From an uncultured Planctomycetota bacterium (GTDB lineage Bacteria; Planctomycetota; Planctomycetia; Pirellulales; Thermoguttaceae), in contig CADBTE010000383.1 of assembly GCA_902797455.1 (NCBI GenBank), forward strand, positions 1 through 21,640: DNA of 21,640 nucleotides, given 5' to 3'. The notes under the pieces were generated by a model. The model saw nothing but the letters and a program-made list of their open reading frames with translations. It was not told the DNA's origin and made no database searches. Of this stretch, positions 1 through 7,371 are shown one piece after another. The position numbers were made by a program, and so were the translations under genes. Numbering within the stretch: position 1 is the first letter of the stretch; each line of letters starts with the position of its first letter.

Positions 1-395
1 GCGGTTTGATTCGACTGCGGGTCGACAATCAGTTCGTCCTGACGAGTGTCGACAGTGCCGGGGACCGAGGCGACCGGCGCGCCGACGGAAACGGATCCTT
101 CCGGGGTCATTTCTTTATCGGGGATAATGACCTGAACCGTCCCATGGGTCGGCTGGGCCGCCGCGGTCTGGGTTCCGCCGCCCGCCGGGGGGGTATCGAT
201 AAACGTCGTCCTCGCGTCCGCGATATCGGCCGGACAGCTCTCCGGACAGGGATTATCGCTGTCGGTGCCGGTCGATTCTTGTTTATTGAACAAGCAGCCC
301 TGCGAATTTTTCTGAAAGAGGCAGCATCCCGGCAGGAGCGCCGCACTGAGAACAGCCGCCGCGAGCACCGCGATATTTATATGGTTTTTGATCAC
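1..395 (-). CDS. Secreted lipoprotein, 5' part only (runs off left edge)
   Basis: An open frame reads on the minus strand from a GTG at 395 to the window edge without a stop, giving 131 codons plus two bases. The first residues form a classical lipoprotein signal: Lys at 3, a hydrophobic Ala/Leu/Val stretch at about 8-21, then LLPGC with the lipobox Cys at 24, followed by a second Cys at 25. A purine-rich ribosome-binding site (GGGAGAAG) precedes the GTG. The mature part is rich in Pro, Thr, Gly and Ala with scattered Cys and looks like a flexible linker rather than a recognisable domain. The protein should be lipid-anchored to an envelope membrane. Its function is unknown because the C-terminal part is outside the window. 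A plus-strand frame at 6-524 lies opposite and is judged a shadow. Confidence 0.72.
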   Translation of the reverse strand, partial: MIKNHINIAVLAAAVLSAALLPGCCLFQKNSQGCLFNKQESTGTDSDNPCPESCPADIADARTTFIDTPPAGGGTQTAAAQPTHGTVQVIIPDKEMTPEGSVSVGAPVASVPGTVDTRQDELIVDPQSNQT

Positions 396-888
396 GATCG
401 ATCTTCTCCCGCTAACATTCCGCCGCTGGGCGGCAACTATCTCCATAGGTCCCGACATCACCGCGCCGCGCGGACGAACCGACTCGTCCTGCGCGAAGGC
501 ACGGAGCTTAACATAGGATTGTAATCAGACCCAAGCGGTCCGGGAAACAAAACTTGAGGAAATCTCGTTCCCAAGGTCATTTTTACGTTGCTGCCGTTGG
601 GGTTGTTCCTGTTGAGCAATTTGAGCGGATCGTGCGGGGGGCTCGGAACAATTTTCGATCCGATTCAAAGCGTTTTCCTCGATTTCTCCGCATAATCCGA
701 CTATCCCGACATATCGTCAAGTCAGGTATTCCGTGCATTTTGCACGCCGAAGAACGTTATTTTTCGCGTGTGGGGTACTTTTTTTTGGAAAGCGTGAAAG
801 GAGAGGGACGATTGTTTACCAGCCGAGGAATTCGACTCAACAGATGGATCGAATCGCATGAGGCGTTGTCTATCAAGGAGAGTGTTAT
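396..888. other. Gene-free divergent region between lipoprotein gene and csrA
   Basis: This stretch of about 490 bp lies between the lipoprotein start (-) and csrA (+), so it should carry both promoters. I found no convincing -35/-10 pair for either gene. One inverted repeat is present at 732-746 (CGTGCA, three T, TGCACG), which could be an operator. A TTG-started frame at 554-895 crosses the csrA start but has no recognisable protein character and is not called. Confidence 0.5.
732..746. promoter_or_regulatory. Short inverted repeat upstream of csrA
   Basis: A perfect 6-bp inverted repeat with a 3-bp T spacer lies about 145 bp upstream of csrA. The size and symmetry fit a small dimeric regulator site, but nothing links it to a particular regulator and it could arise by chance. 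Confidence 0.2.
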
Positions 889-1107
889 ATGTTAGTATTG
901 TCGAGATACAAAGATCAGAGCATCTTCATCGGTGACGATATCGTCGTGACCGTTGTTGATGTTCGGGGAGATCGTGTCCGCCTTGGAATCGACGCTCCCC
1001 CCAATGTCCCCGTCCATCGCCGTGAGATCTACGAGGCGATCAAGCGGGAAAACCGCGAAGGCCGTGTCGAACCGAATCGTGAGAACATCGAGTATCTGAC
1101 GCGGTAA
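889..1107 (+). CDS. csrA: Carbon storage regulator CsrA (RNA-binding translational regulator)
   Basis: This 72-residue protein matches CsrA/RsmA in length and layout. It starts MLVLSR, has the IGDDIVVTVV strands, the VRLGIDAP turn and the VPVHRREIYEAI segment. Arg6 and Arg44, the RNA-contacting residues known from the family, are both present. CsrA is a homodimer that binds GGA motifs in mRNA leaders, usually blocking the ribosome-binding site, and in many bacteria controls flagellar and stationary-phase genes. Residue 7 is Tyr, where Lys or Arg is common. The start is fixed by the family N-terminus and by AAGGAGAG seven bases upstream. No fliW or flagellar gene is adjacent inside the window. 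The gene is monocistronic, ending at a strong terminator at 1133-1189. Confidence 0.95.
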   Translation: MLVLSRYKDQSIFIGDDIVVTVVDVRGDRVRLGIDAPPNVPVHRREIYEAIKRENREGRVEPNRENIEYLTR

Positions 1108-1132
1108 ACAACGCCTCCCAGGGCGTTTGGCC

Positions 1133-1189
1133 GGCGGGCCCTGTTTCCTCCTATGGGTGATCATAAGAGGGAAGGGGGCTCGTTTTTTT
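1133..1189 (+). terminator. Rho-independent terminator of csrA
   Basis: Arms at 1133-1155 and 1162-1184 pair over about 23 positions with a few wobbles and two mismatches, around the 6-nt loop GGTGAT. A run of seven T (1183-1189) follows on the plus strand. It starts 25 bp after the csrA stop. The minus strand shows no T-run, so it mainly serves csrA rather than the convergent metallopeptidase gene. Confidence 0.8.
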
Positions 1190-1202
1190 CTGATGATCGA
1201 TT

Positions 1203-2705
1203 TCACTCCTCCGCAAACGGCGTCTTATCGAGGTAGCCGCGAAATGCCGTGTCCAGGTCCTCGAAGGAAAGACCGGTAAGCTGGGCAATGTCTTCCGGGG
1301 TATCTCGAAGGGAATAGACCCGGGTCAGAAGCTCGCGAAAGGCCGGCGCGAACCGACCGCCCCCGGCATGGAAAAGGAAGTGCCCCAGTCCCGCCGACTC
1401 GGTATAGAGCGCGGGGAGGCGGCTGGAAGATTGAAACTCCTCTTTTCCGAGAATGACAAACTTTTGCACGGGCAGGAGCCCCTCCGGTTCACGGAGCCGT
1501 TCCTTGGCGCGGACAAAGCGCAGAGACCGGGTTCCTCCGGCCCGGCAGCGATCGGGCAGCGACTCGAACGTCTCCAGGTAGACGGCGATACTCTCCAAAA
1601 CCCAATAGTTTGCCCGCACGCCGGCGGTCAGCCGCTGCCGCGACAGGGCCCGAGAGGCGATTGGGGACTCGGCGAAGAGCTGGTGGGTCGCCTCGTGGAA
1701 GAGCATCGTCTCCAGGGGGGTATCGTTCGGATCCTCCGAGGGGTAGATATAGATGGATCGGACCGCCGGCAGATAGCCGCCGCTGGAGACCACCGCCGTC
1801 GGATCGAGCCGCGTGGCCGCGGTCAGGTACTCCGCGCGGTTTCGGAATATCTTGACTTGATGACGCTTCCGCTGAGGGAGCCCTTTCCCCAAGACAAACC
1901 CGGCGGCCTCTTTTTCCGTCATCGAGGACTCGGGGAAGGAGAAGAACCAGAAATAGTGGAATTCTTCCAGCAGGCGCCCGATTCGAACCGCCTCCGGAAG
2001 CGATATCGAGGCAGTGACCTTAAAGTGGTCGGTTTGGATCTGCCAGGCAACCGGTTTCTTTTGCCGGTCAAGTTCCTCGGCCGAAAGCCAGCGGCCGCGA
2101 TAGAGGAGTTCGCCGGATTCATAACGGGGAACATCTTCTTTGGTCACCCAGCCGTAGGCGGGGTGGTCGATCTGCCCCTGCTCCAGGTGCCGGATCTCGC
2201 TGTGATTTCGCCAGCGGCCGTCATGGAGTGTCTCTCCGAACAGGGAGCGAATTTGACTGTTGTCAGGATCGGCGCAGGAGGCGCGCAAAACCACCCGGAC
2301 AGCCTCGTATCCCTTTCCCTCGCGCGCCAAAGATTGGGCCTGTTTCAATAGTTCGTTTCCCGAGGAGGTTTGAATCTGGCGCAGTCGGTCAAACCAATCG
2401 GTTTGCTCCTTCGCGGCGTCTTCCGGAAGGGAGAGGAACGATTGGACAGGCCGCTTGGGGAGGGCGATCTCATAGTCGGCCGAGGGGAAGACACGCCGCC
2501 GCGTGATTGCCGCCTCGAGCGTCATCGAACGGCTGTCGCACCATCGGGCCAGTTCTTCAAACCTCTCATCCGGCGGCGCGGCACCGTTCGCCGTCCCGCC
2601 GGGGAGACGGACGGAAGTTTGACCGCCGGTGAACCCCCAGGCAGCGGCGCCGAGCAGCAACGCGGCAAAAAGAACGTTTGAGAGGCAGAATCGAATCGGG
2701 GACAT
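1203..2705 (-). CDS. Secreted gluzincin-type zinc metallopeptidase-like protein (DUF1570-like)
   Basis: This 500-residue protein begins with a hydrophobic segment at about 8-25 that reads as a signal peptide or N-terminal anchor. The C-terminal half carries the metallopeptidase signature HEATH (337-341), with Glu338 as candidate catalytic base. WVLESIAVYLE follows, in which Glu371 is well placed as the third zinc ligand. A downstream YTESAGLGHFLF segment (434-445) resembles the conserved ESxxxxHFL region of DUF1570-type proteins common in planctomycetes. Residues about 115-215 contain a helical stretch and GRW-containing short repeats (HDGRW, YRGRW). The Glu motif has Ser where family members often have Gly. 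Substrate is unknown; an extracytoplasmic role is inferred. No clear ribosome-binding site precedes the ATG. A promoter at 2789-2816 faces it. Confidence 0.75.
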   Translation of the reverse strand: MSPIRFCLSNVLFAALLLGAAAWGFTGGQTSVRLPGGTANGAAPPDERFEELARWCDSRSMTLEAAITRRRVFPSADYEIALPKRPVQSFLSLPEDAAKEQTDWFDRLRQIQTSSGNELLKQAQSLAREGKGYEAVRVVLRASCADPDNSQIRSLFGETLHDGRWRNHSEIRHLEQGQIDHPAYGWVTKEDVPRYESGELLYRGRWLSAEELDRQKKPVAWQIQTDHFKVTASISLPEAVRIGRLLEEFHYFWFFSFPESSMTEKEAAGFVLGKGLPQRKRHQVKIFRNRAEYLTAATRLDPTAVVSSGGYLPAVRSIYIYPSEDPNDTPLETMLFHEATHQLFAESPIASRALSRQRLTAGVRANYWVLESIAVYLETFESLPDRCRAGGTRSLRFVRAKERLREPEGLLPVQKFVILGKEEFQSSSRLPALYTESAGLGHFLFHAGGGRFAPAFRELLTRVYSLRDTPEDIAQLTGLSFEDLDTAFRGYLDKTPFAEE

Positions 2706-2788
2706 AGACGGCGGCGGAATCGGGTTTTGTATGACAGCGGGAAACGCCCGTGCGGTTTGAGCCGTGCAGGCACTGCGCTAATGCGATG

Positions 2789-2816
2789 ATTCTACACAAA
2801 ATTGGGGGCTCATCAA
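2789..2816 (-). promoter_or_regulatory. Sigma-70-type promoter of the metallopeptidase gene
   Basis: Read on the minus strand, TTGATG (-35, 2811-2816) and TAGAAT (-10, 2789-2794) are separated by 16 bp. They match the consensus at 4/6 and 5/6. The expected start is near 2782, giving a leader of about 77 nt. Confidence 0.5.
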
Positions 2817-2939
2817 TTGGAAAGCTTCCCGGCTCCTCCGGGGGAGAGGAGAAGATCGAAGAGTCTGAATTTCTGATTCCCGTTTTGGGGAAATTTGGGA
2901 AAGGGGCTTGAGACGGGGGGGATTTTTCCTCTCAAACAA

Positions 2940-2972
2940 GGAAATTTTCCGGAAATTTTCCGGAAAATTTTC
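2940..2972. repeat. Three tandem 11-bp A/T-tract units
   Basis: GGAAATTTTCC occurs twice back to back (2940-2950, 2951-2961), followed by a variant unit GGAAAATTTTC (2962-2972). Each unit is nearly self-complementary. The 11-bp period is close to one helical turn, so the A/T tracts lie on the same face of the DNA. A related run, CGAAATTTTTCCC, follows at 3003-3015. Bent DNA, protein binding or a structured RNA are all possible. Confidence 0.7.
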
Positions 2973-3076
2973 ACGCGAATCCGGGCGAAAAAATATTTTT
3001 GTCGAAATTTTTCCCCTGTCGTTTTGCCCGATTTCGCGCTGAAGAGTGAGAAAAACCCGAAAAAACGCGTAAAAAA

Positions 3077-3100
3077 AGCCCGATGATCGGCTCATTTTTT
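3077..3100 (+). terminator. Weak hairpin plus T-run upstream of rpoB
   Basis: AGC-C-CGA pairs with TCG-GCT around the loop TGA (six pairs with one bulged C), followed by CA and six T. A run of seven A precedes the hairpin, so it could act in either direction. No protein gene reads into it on the plus strand. It would fit the end of a small RNA transcribed from about 2800. Confidence 0.3.
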
Positions 3101-3126
3101 GTGAATCCCACTAATATACCTATGAT
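3099..3126 (+). promoter_or_regulatory. Probable rpoB promoter
   Basis: TTGTGA (3099-3104, 4/6) and TATGAT (3121-3126, 5/6) are spaced by 16 bp. The expected start is near 3133, giving a leader of about 166 nt before the rpoB ATG. The leader contains ACCCC...GGGGT (3195-3210), a possible small hairpin followed by GTTTT. Confidence 0.4.
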
Positions 3127-3298
3127 GGCGTGACCTTCCTCGATTCCCAGGCGGGGATAAAATAACCGTTCGTCGCTTTAGTTTTTGTAGTATACCCCCC
3201 CTTAAGGGGTGTTTTGTCATGCCGCGAAAAAGCCTCCTGGCAGCCGAGGAATAAAAATCACCTGTTTTGTACCTCCCCAACACGGAGCCATAAAAACT

Positions 3299-6200
3299 AT
3301 GGATAATACCGCCCCTATCAAAAAGTTCCGCCGCCGGTTTAACTATGACCAGGTCAAGACCTTTGGTTCCCACCGGTCTAGTTTTCCGGTTCCCGATCTG
3401 ACGAAGCTTCAGACCGCCAAGTACAGCCGGTTCCTTCAGGAAGGCGTCGATCCCGATCAGCGCGAGAGAATCGGTTTGGAAGAAGTTCTCCAGGAAGCGT
3501 TCCCGATCTCGGATGCCGAAAACAAGCGCCGGTTGGAATACGTCAGCTACGAGCTCGAAAAGCCGCGTTTCACCAGCGACGAGTGCCGTCAGCTCAAGCT
3601 GACCTACGGTAAGCCGCTTCGCGTCCGTATTCGTCTTACCGGTGAAGGCGTCGAGACGGTCGAGGAAGATATCTATCTTGGCGATATTCCCATTATGCTC
3701 GGCGGAGGTGAGTTCATCATCAACGGGGCGGAGCGCGTGGAGGTCAGTCAGCTTCACCGTTCCCCGGGGATCGACTACCTCGAAATCAAGGATGAAGATC
3801 GTCATGGTTACAGCTGCCGCATCATTCCCGAGCGCGGCTGCTGGGTCGAACTGCTGATCTCCAACAAGAATGAGATTCATGTCAAGGTTGATCAGGCAAC
3901 CAAGCTTCCGGCGATGCTGCTGCTTCGGGCGATGGACGTGAATTACGCTTCGAACGAGGCGCTCGTGCGCGCTTTCCACGGTGATCGTGTCGAAAAAATC
4001 TCTCTGGCCAAAGGGCTGAAAGTCCAAGACAAGATCAACGGCAAGATTGCCATGCGGACAATCTTGGATCCCAAGACCGGAGAGGTTCTCACCGAGTTTG
4101 GCCAAGAAATTTCCGAGAAGGTCGCCAGGGTGATATGCACCTCCGGAGAGAAATCGATTGAGGTGCTCAATTTTCCCGGCTTCTCCACCGAAGCCAAAGA
4201 GCAGAAGCCCCAGTTCGTATTGATGAACTCCATTCAACGCGATCCTTCCGGGAAGTTCGAGGGCGATGATCTGGCCAAAGATGAAAAGACCCGCGCGAAA
4301 AAGGCTCATGATAACGCGCTGATGAGGTATTATGCCTTGGCTCGTTCGGGAAATCCGAAAGAACTGAAAAAAGCTGAAGACCTCTTTAGAGAGCGCTTCG
4401 GTGACGAGAACCGTTATCGCCTGGGGAAGGTTGGCCGTTTCCGCATGAACCGGAAGCTCGGCACCGACGTCCCGGAAGATAAGATGCTCCTCTCGGCACA
4501 AGATCTGATCGATGCCATCAAGTACCTGTATGACCTTCACTGCGGTATCAAAACAGAAGATGGCGAGCACAGCGCCGCCGAGGTCGACGATATCGATAAC
4601 CTTGGCAACCGCCGTCTCCGGACGATCGACGAGCTCCTCAGCGAAGAGCTTCGCAAGGGGTTCCTCAAGCTTGCCCGAACCGCCAAAGAACACCTCAATT
4701 CCCAAAAAGATGGGGGGACCTGCACACCGCGCAGTCTGATCAACCAGAAGGCGGTCTCCAGCGCCCTCGATTTTTTCTTCGGGCGCGGCGAGCTTTCGCA
4801 GGTGGTCGACCAGACGAACCCGCTTTCGATGCTGACGCACGAACGCCGGCTCTCCGCCCTCGGTCCCGGCGGTCTTAACCGCAAACGGGCCAGTTTCGAG
4901 GTTCGAGATGTCCACGCGACCCACTATGGCCGAATCTGCCCGATCGAGACCCCAGAAGGGACGAACATCGGTCTGATCTCGTCGCTGGCCATCTACGCCG
5001 GTGTCGATGAGTACGGGTTCCTTGTCGCTCCCTACCGCAAGGTAGAAGACGGGAAGATCACCGATAAAGTCGAGTGGCTGCGTGCCGACGCGGAGTTCGG
5101 CAAGAGCGTGGTTCCCGCCGATGTCCATATCGAGGAAATCAACGAGAAGGGGTACATTGGGAAGATTGTCCCCGACTCGGTGACGAAGATGGTGATCGCG
5201 CGCAAGGATGGCGACTATGTCACTATCAATGTGGAAGATGTGCAATACATCGACGTTGCCCCGAACCAGATGGTCGGTGTTTCGGCGGGGCTGATCCCGT
5301 TCCTGGAGCACGATGACGCGAACCGCGCGCTGATGGGGGCGAATATGCAGCGGCAGGCGGTTCCGCTTTTGATTTCGGAAGCCCCGTTGGTCGGCACCGG
5401 CTTGGAGACCGCTGCGGCGCTCAACTCCTCGCTGCTGGTACGCGCGCGCCGCTCCGGTATCGTCACCTATGTCGATGCCCTGAAGATCGTGATCGAAGGG
5501 GATAACAACGCGAAAGATACCTATCTCCTGCGCAAGTTCAAGGCGCTGAACGAACGGACCTGCCAGAACCAGAAACCGATCGTCCGTCCCGGTCAGAAGG
5601 TCGCCGAAGGAGAAGTCATCGCCGATGGCGCCTGTACCGATCATGGTGATTTAGCGCTGGGCCGCAACGTTCTGGTCGCGTTTATGGTGTGGGATGGCTT
5701 CAACTACGAGGACGCGATCATCCTCAGCGAAGAACTTGTTCAAAACGACACCTACACCTCGCTTCATATCGAGGAACTCGACGAGGAGATCCGCGAGGTC
5801 AAGAGCAACAGCGGCTCCAGTTCCGGGAAACCGCGCGTCGAGGAGTTTACCCGAGATATTCCCAATGTCAGCGAGGATATGCGCAAGCACCTCGATGAGT
5901 TTGGCATCGTAAAAATTGGAACCTATGTCAGCCCCGGGGATATCCTGGTTGGGAAGGTGGTTCCGAAGAACAAGCAGGAGCTCTCTCCCGAGGAAAAGCT
6001 CTTGCACGCGATCTTCGGCCGTACGGGCGAAGATGTCAAAGACGCCTCGCTTAGAGTTTCCCCCGGGATGGAGGGGATTGTGATCGGGACCCACAAAATT
6101 CAGTCCCGCAGCGGTCTTTCCGAAGAGAAGCGCAGGGAGTACGACAGCAAACTGGCGAAAATCGACGAGGAAGGGAACGCGAAGATCACCGAATGCTTCG

Positions 6201-7249
6201 GCGCGATGATCGATGAGATGGAGAAGGTCTCGAAAAAACAGATCGTCGACAAAGATGGGAACTCCCTCACTCAGGAGCGGACTCCCAAAGATGTCGCCGA
6301 CACGGCGAAGCACTTCAGTTTCAAAGAGATGTGTCGAACGAACAACGTCAAAGAGGACAGTGCGGAATACAAGAAGCTTGCCACTGTCTGGAACAAGCAC
6401 CGTGAGGTGGTGGAGGACGCTATTGACGAGCGGGATCACGAGCGGAATACGCACCAGGCGGGGGATCAGCTCAAGCGGGGGGTTCTGGAGCGCGTGATCG
6501 TCTACATCGCCACCAAGCGCGTTATCTCGGTTGGTGATAAGATGGCTGGCCGCCACGGAAATAAGGGGGTTATCTCCCGTATTCTCCCGAAGGAAGATAT
6601 GCCGTTTATGGCCGACGGTACCCCGATCCAAATCATGCTTAATCCGCTGGGCGTTCCGAGCCGTATGAACGTCGGCCAGATCCTTGAAACCCACCTGGGA
6701 TGGGCGGCCTCGAAGCTTGGTTACCGCGCCGTCGCGCCGGTCTTTGGCGGAGCGACCGAGGAGCAGATCAACGACGAGCTCGAGAAGGCCGGCCTTCCCC
6801 GTCACGGAAAGGTCCAGCTCTATGATGGCCGAACAGGGGAACCGTTCGGTCAGGAGACGACCGTCGGTTACATCTACATGCTCAAACTCCACCACCTGGT
6901 CGACGACAAAGTCCACGCGCGAAGCACCGGCCCGTATTCGCTGATCACCCAGCAGCCGCTGGGCGGAAAGGCGCGTTCCGGCGGTCAGCGCTTCGGCGAA
7001 ATGGAATTCTGGGCTCTGGAGGCCTACGGCGCGGCGTATACGATTCAGGAACTGCTGACGGTCAAAAGTGATGACGTGGAAGGCCGAACCAAGATCTATG
7101 AATCGATGGTCAACGGGAAGAACTCCCTTAAGTCCGGGATTCCCGCCAGCTTTGATGTGCTGGTCAATGAGATCAAGGGGCTTGCCCTTGATATGCAGCT
7201 GATTTCGACTCACCGCGAACTGGGCGCGACAGGGAATGACCTGACCTGA
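3299..7249 (+). CDS. rpoB: DNA-directed RNA polymerase subunit beta
   Basis: RpoB, 1316 residues from the ATG at 3299, forms with RpoC the catalytic core of RNA polymerase. Visible landmarks are the N-terminal protrusion and lobe (RPSL-type KLTYGKPLRVR near 100, GGGEFIINGAERV at 135-147), the rifampicin-region segment LSQVVDQTNPLS...HERRLSALGPGG (499-525), RICPIETPEGTNIGL (545-559), the active-site segment KMAGRHGNKG (1081-1090) and the C-terminal clamp stretch GGKARSGGQRFGEMEFWALEA (1222-1242). An earlier ATG at 3209 would add 30 residues unlike any family N-terminus; the sequence CGGAG about 11 bases before 3299 supports the shorter form. No ribosomal-protein gene precedes it. rpoC follows after 122 bp, presumably in the same operon. 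Confidence 0.97.
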   Translation: MDNTAPIKKFRRRFNYDQVKTFGSHRSSFPVPDLTKLQTAKYSRFLQEGVDPDQRERIGLEEVLQEAFPISDAENKRRLEYVSYELEKPRFTSDECRQLKLTYGKPLRVRIRLTGEGVETVEEDIYLGDIPIMLGGGEFIINGAERVEVSQLHRSPGIDYLEIKDEDRHGYSCRIIPERGCWVELLISNKNEIHVKVDQATKLPAMLLLRAMDVNYASNEALVRAFHGDRVEKISLAKGLKVQDKINGKIAMRTILDPKTGEVLTEFGQEISEKVARVICTSGEKSIEVLNFPGFSTEAKEQKPQFVLMNSIQRDPSGKFEGDDLAKDEKTRAKKAHDNALMRYYALARSGNPKELKKAEDLFRERFGDENRYRLGKVGRFRMNRKLGTDVPEDKMLLSAQDLIDAIKYLYDLHCGIKTEDGEHSAAEVDDIDNLGNRRLRTIDELLSEELRKGFLKLARTAKEHLNSQKDGGTCTPRSLINQKAVSSALDFFFGRGELSQVVDQTNPLSMLTHERRLSALGPGGLNRKRASFEVRDVHATHYGRICPIETPEGTNIGLISSLAIYAGVDEYGFLVAPYRKVEDGKITDKVEWLRADAEFGKSVVPADVHIEEINEKGYIGKIVPDSVTKMVIARKDGDYVTINVEDVQYIDVAPNQMVGVSAGLIPFLEHDDANRALMGANMQRQAVPLLISEAPLVGTGLETAAALNSSLLVRARRSGIVTYVDALKIVIEGDNNAKDTYLLRKFKALNERTCQNQKPIVRPGQKVAEGEVIADGACTDHGDLALGRNVLVAFMVWDGFNYEDAIILSEELVQNDTYTSLHIEELDEEIREVKSNSGSSSGKPRVEEFTRDIPNVSEDMRKHLDEFGIVKIGTYVSPGDILVGKVVPKNKQELSPEEKLLHAIFGRTGEDVKDASLRVSPGMEGIVIGTHKIQSRSGLSEEKRREYDSKLAKIDEEGNAKITECFGAMIDEMEKVSKKQIVDKDGNSLTQERTPKDVADTAKHFSFKEMCRTNNVKEDSAEYKKLATVWNKHREVVEDAIDERDHERNTHQAGDQLKRGVLERVIVYIATKRVISVGDKMAGRHGNKGVISRILPKEDMPFMADGTPIQIMLNPLGVPSRMNVGQILETHLGWAASKLGYRAVAPVFGGATEEQINDELEKAGLPRHGKVQLYDGRTGEPFGQETTVGYIYMLKLHHLVDDKVHARSTGPYSLITQQPLGGKARSGGQRFGEMEFWALEAYGAAYTIQELLTVKSDDVEGRTKIYESMVNGKNSLKSGIPASFDVLVNEIKGLALDMQLISTHRELGATGNDLT

Positions 7250-7371
7250 CCTTTCAGATTAGCCGCGAGAGCGAAAAACGTGCGCGCGAAGCGAGTTTTT
7301 TTGAAAGCCCCATTTCGCGCGTTTCTTACCGTGATCATTCAACACCGTAAAAATATATCCCAGAGAGTATT
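7250..7371 (+). promoter_or_regulatory. rpoB-rpoC spacer with inverted repeat
   Basis: The spacer holds an 8-bp perfect inverted repeat, CGCGCGAA (7283-7290) and TTCGCGCG (7314-7321). It encloses a run of seven T at about 7296-7302. The T-run sits inside the loop, so this is not a standard terminator. It may be an RNA-processing or pausing element. A purine-rich AGAGAG lies five bases before the rpoC ATG. Confidence 0.35.

Larger units (their letters stand above)
2706..3298. other. 593-bp gene-free region upstream of rpoB
   Basis: This divergent region lies between the metallopeptidase gene (-) and rpoB (+). It holds the metallopeptidase promoter (2789-2816, -), a GGA-rich stretch (about 2819-2965), three tandem 11-bp units (2940-2972), A/T-rich tracts (2970-3015), a small hairpin followed by six T (3077-3100), a probable rpoB promoter (3099-3126), and a short C/G hairpin (3195-3210) in the rpoB leader. 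Small frames here (2895-3086 +, 2778-3095 -) have low-complexity Phe/Lys/Arg content and are not called. Confidence 0.6.

Noticed and set aside
6..524. 172-codon plus-strand frame at the left edge
   Set aside because: It is opposite a lipoprotein signal peptide with lipobox and ribosome-binding site, and its translation is Arg/Gly-rich with no features.
554..895. 113-codon TTG-started frame overlapping the csrA start
   Set aside because: No recognisable features or ribosome-binding site, and it contains the csrA translation signals.
1106..1132. Small AACGCC/GGCGTT hairpin just after csrA
   Set aside because: No T-run follows; the longer hairpin at 1133-1189 is the better terminator.
1368..2351. 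327-codon plus-strand frame opposite the metallopeptidase gene
   Set aside because: The minus-strand frame has a signal sequence, HExxH and a facing promoter; this one has none.
2895..3086. 63-codon plus-strand frame upstream of rpoB
   Set aside because: Its composition simply reads out the A/T-tract repeats; no ribosome-binding site. A non-coding role is more likely.
3209..3298. 30-residue N-terminal extension of RpoB
   Set aside because: The extra residues do not resemble RpoB and the segment contains leader structures; the ATG at 3299 fits the family start.
3092..5644. 850-codon frame antisense to rpoB
   Set aside because: It lies fully opposite rpoB and its translation is a low-quality mixture rich in Asp, Leu, Val and Phe without domains. 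Long antisense frames are expected from the codon bias of this gene. The same holds for 5651-7213.
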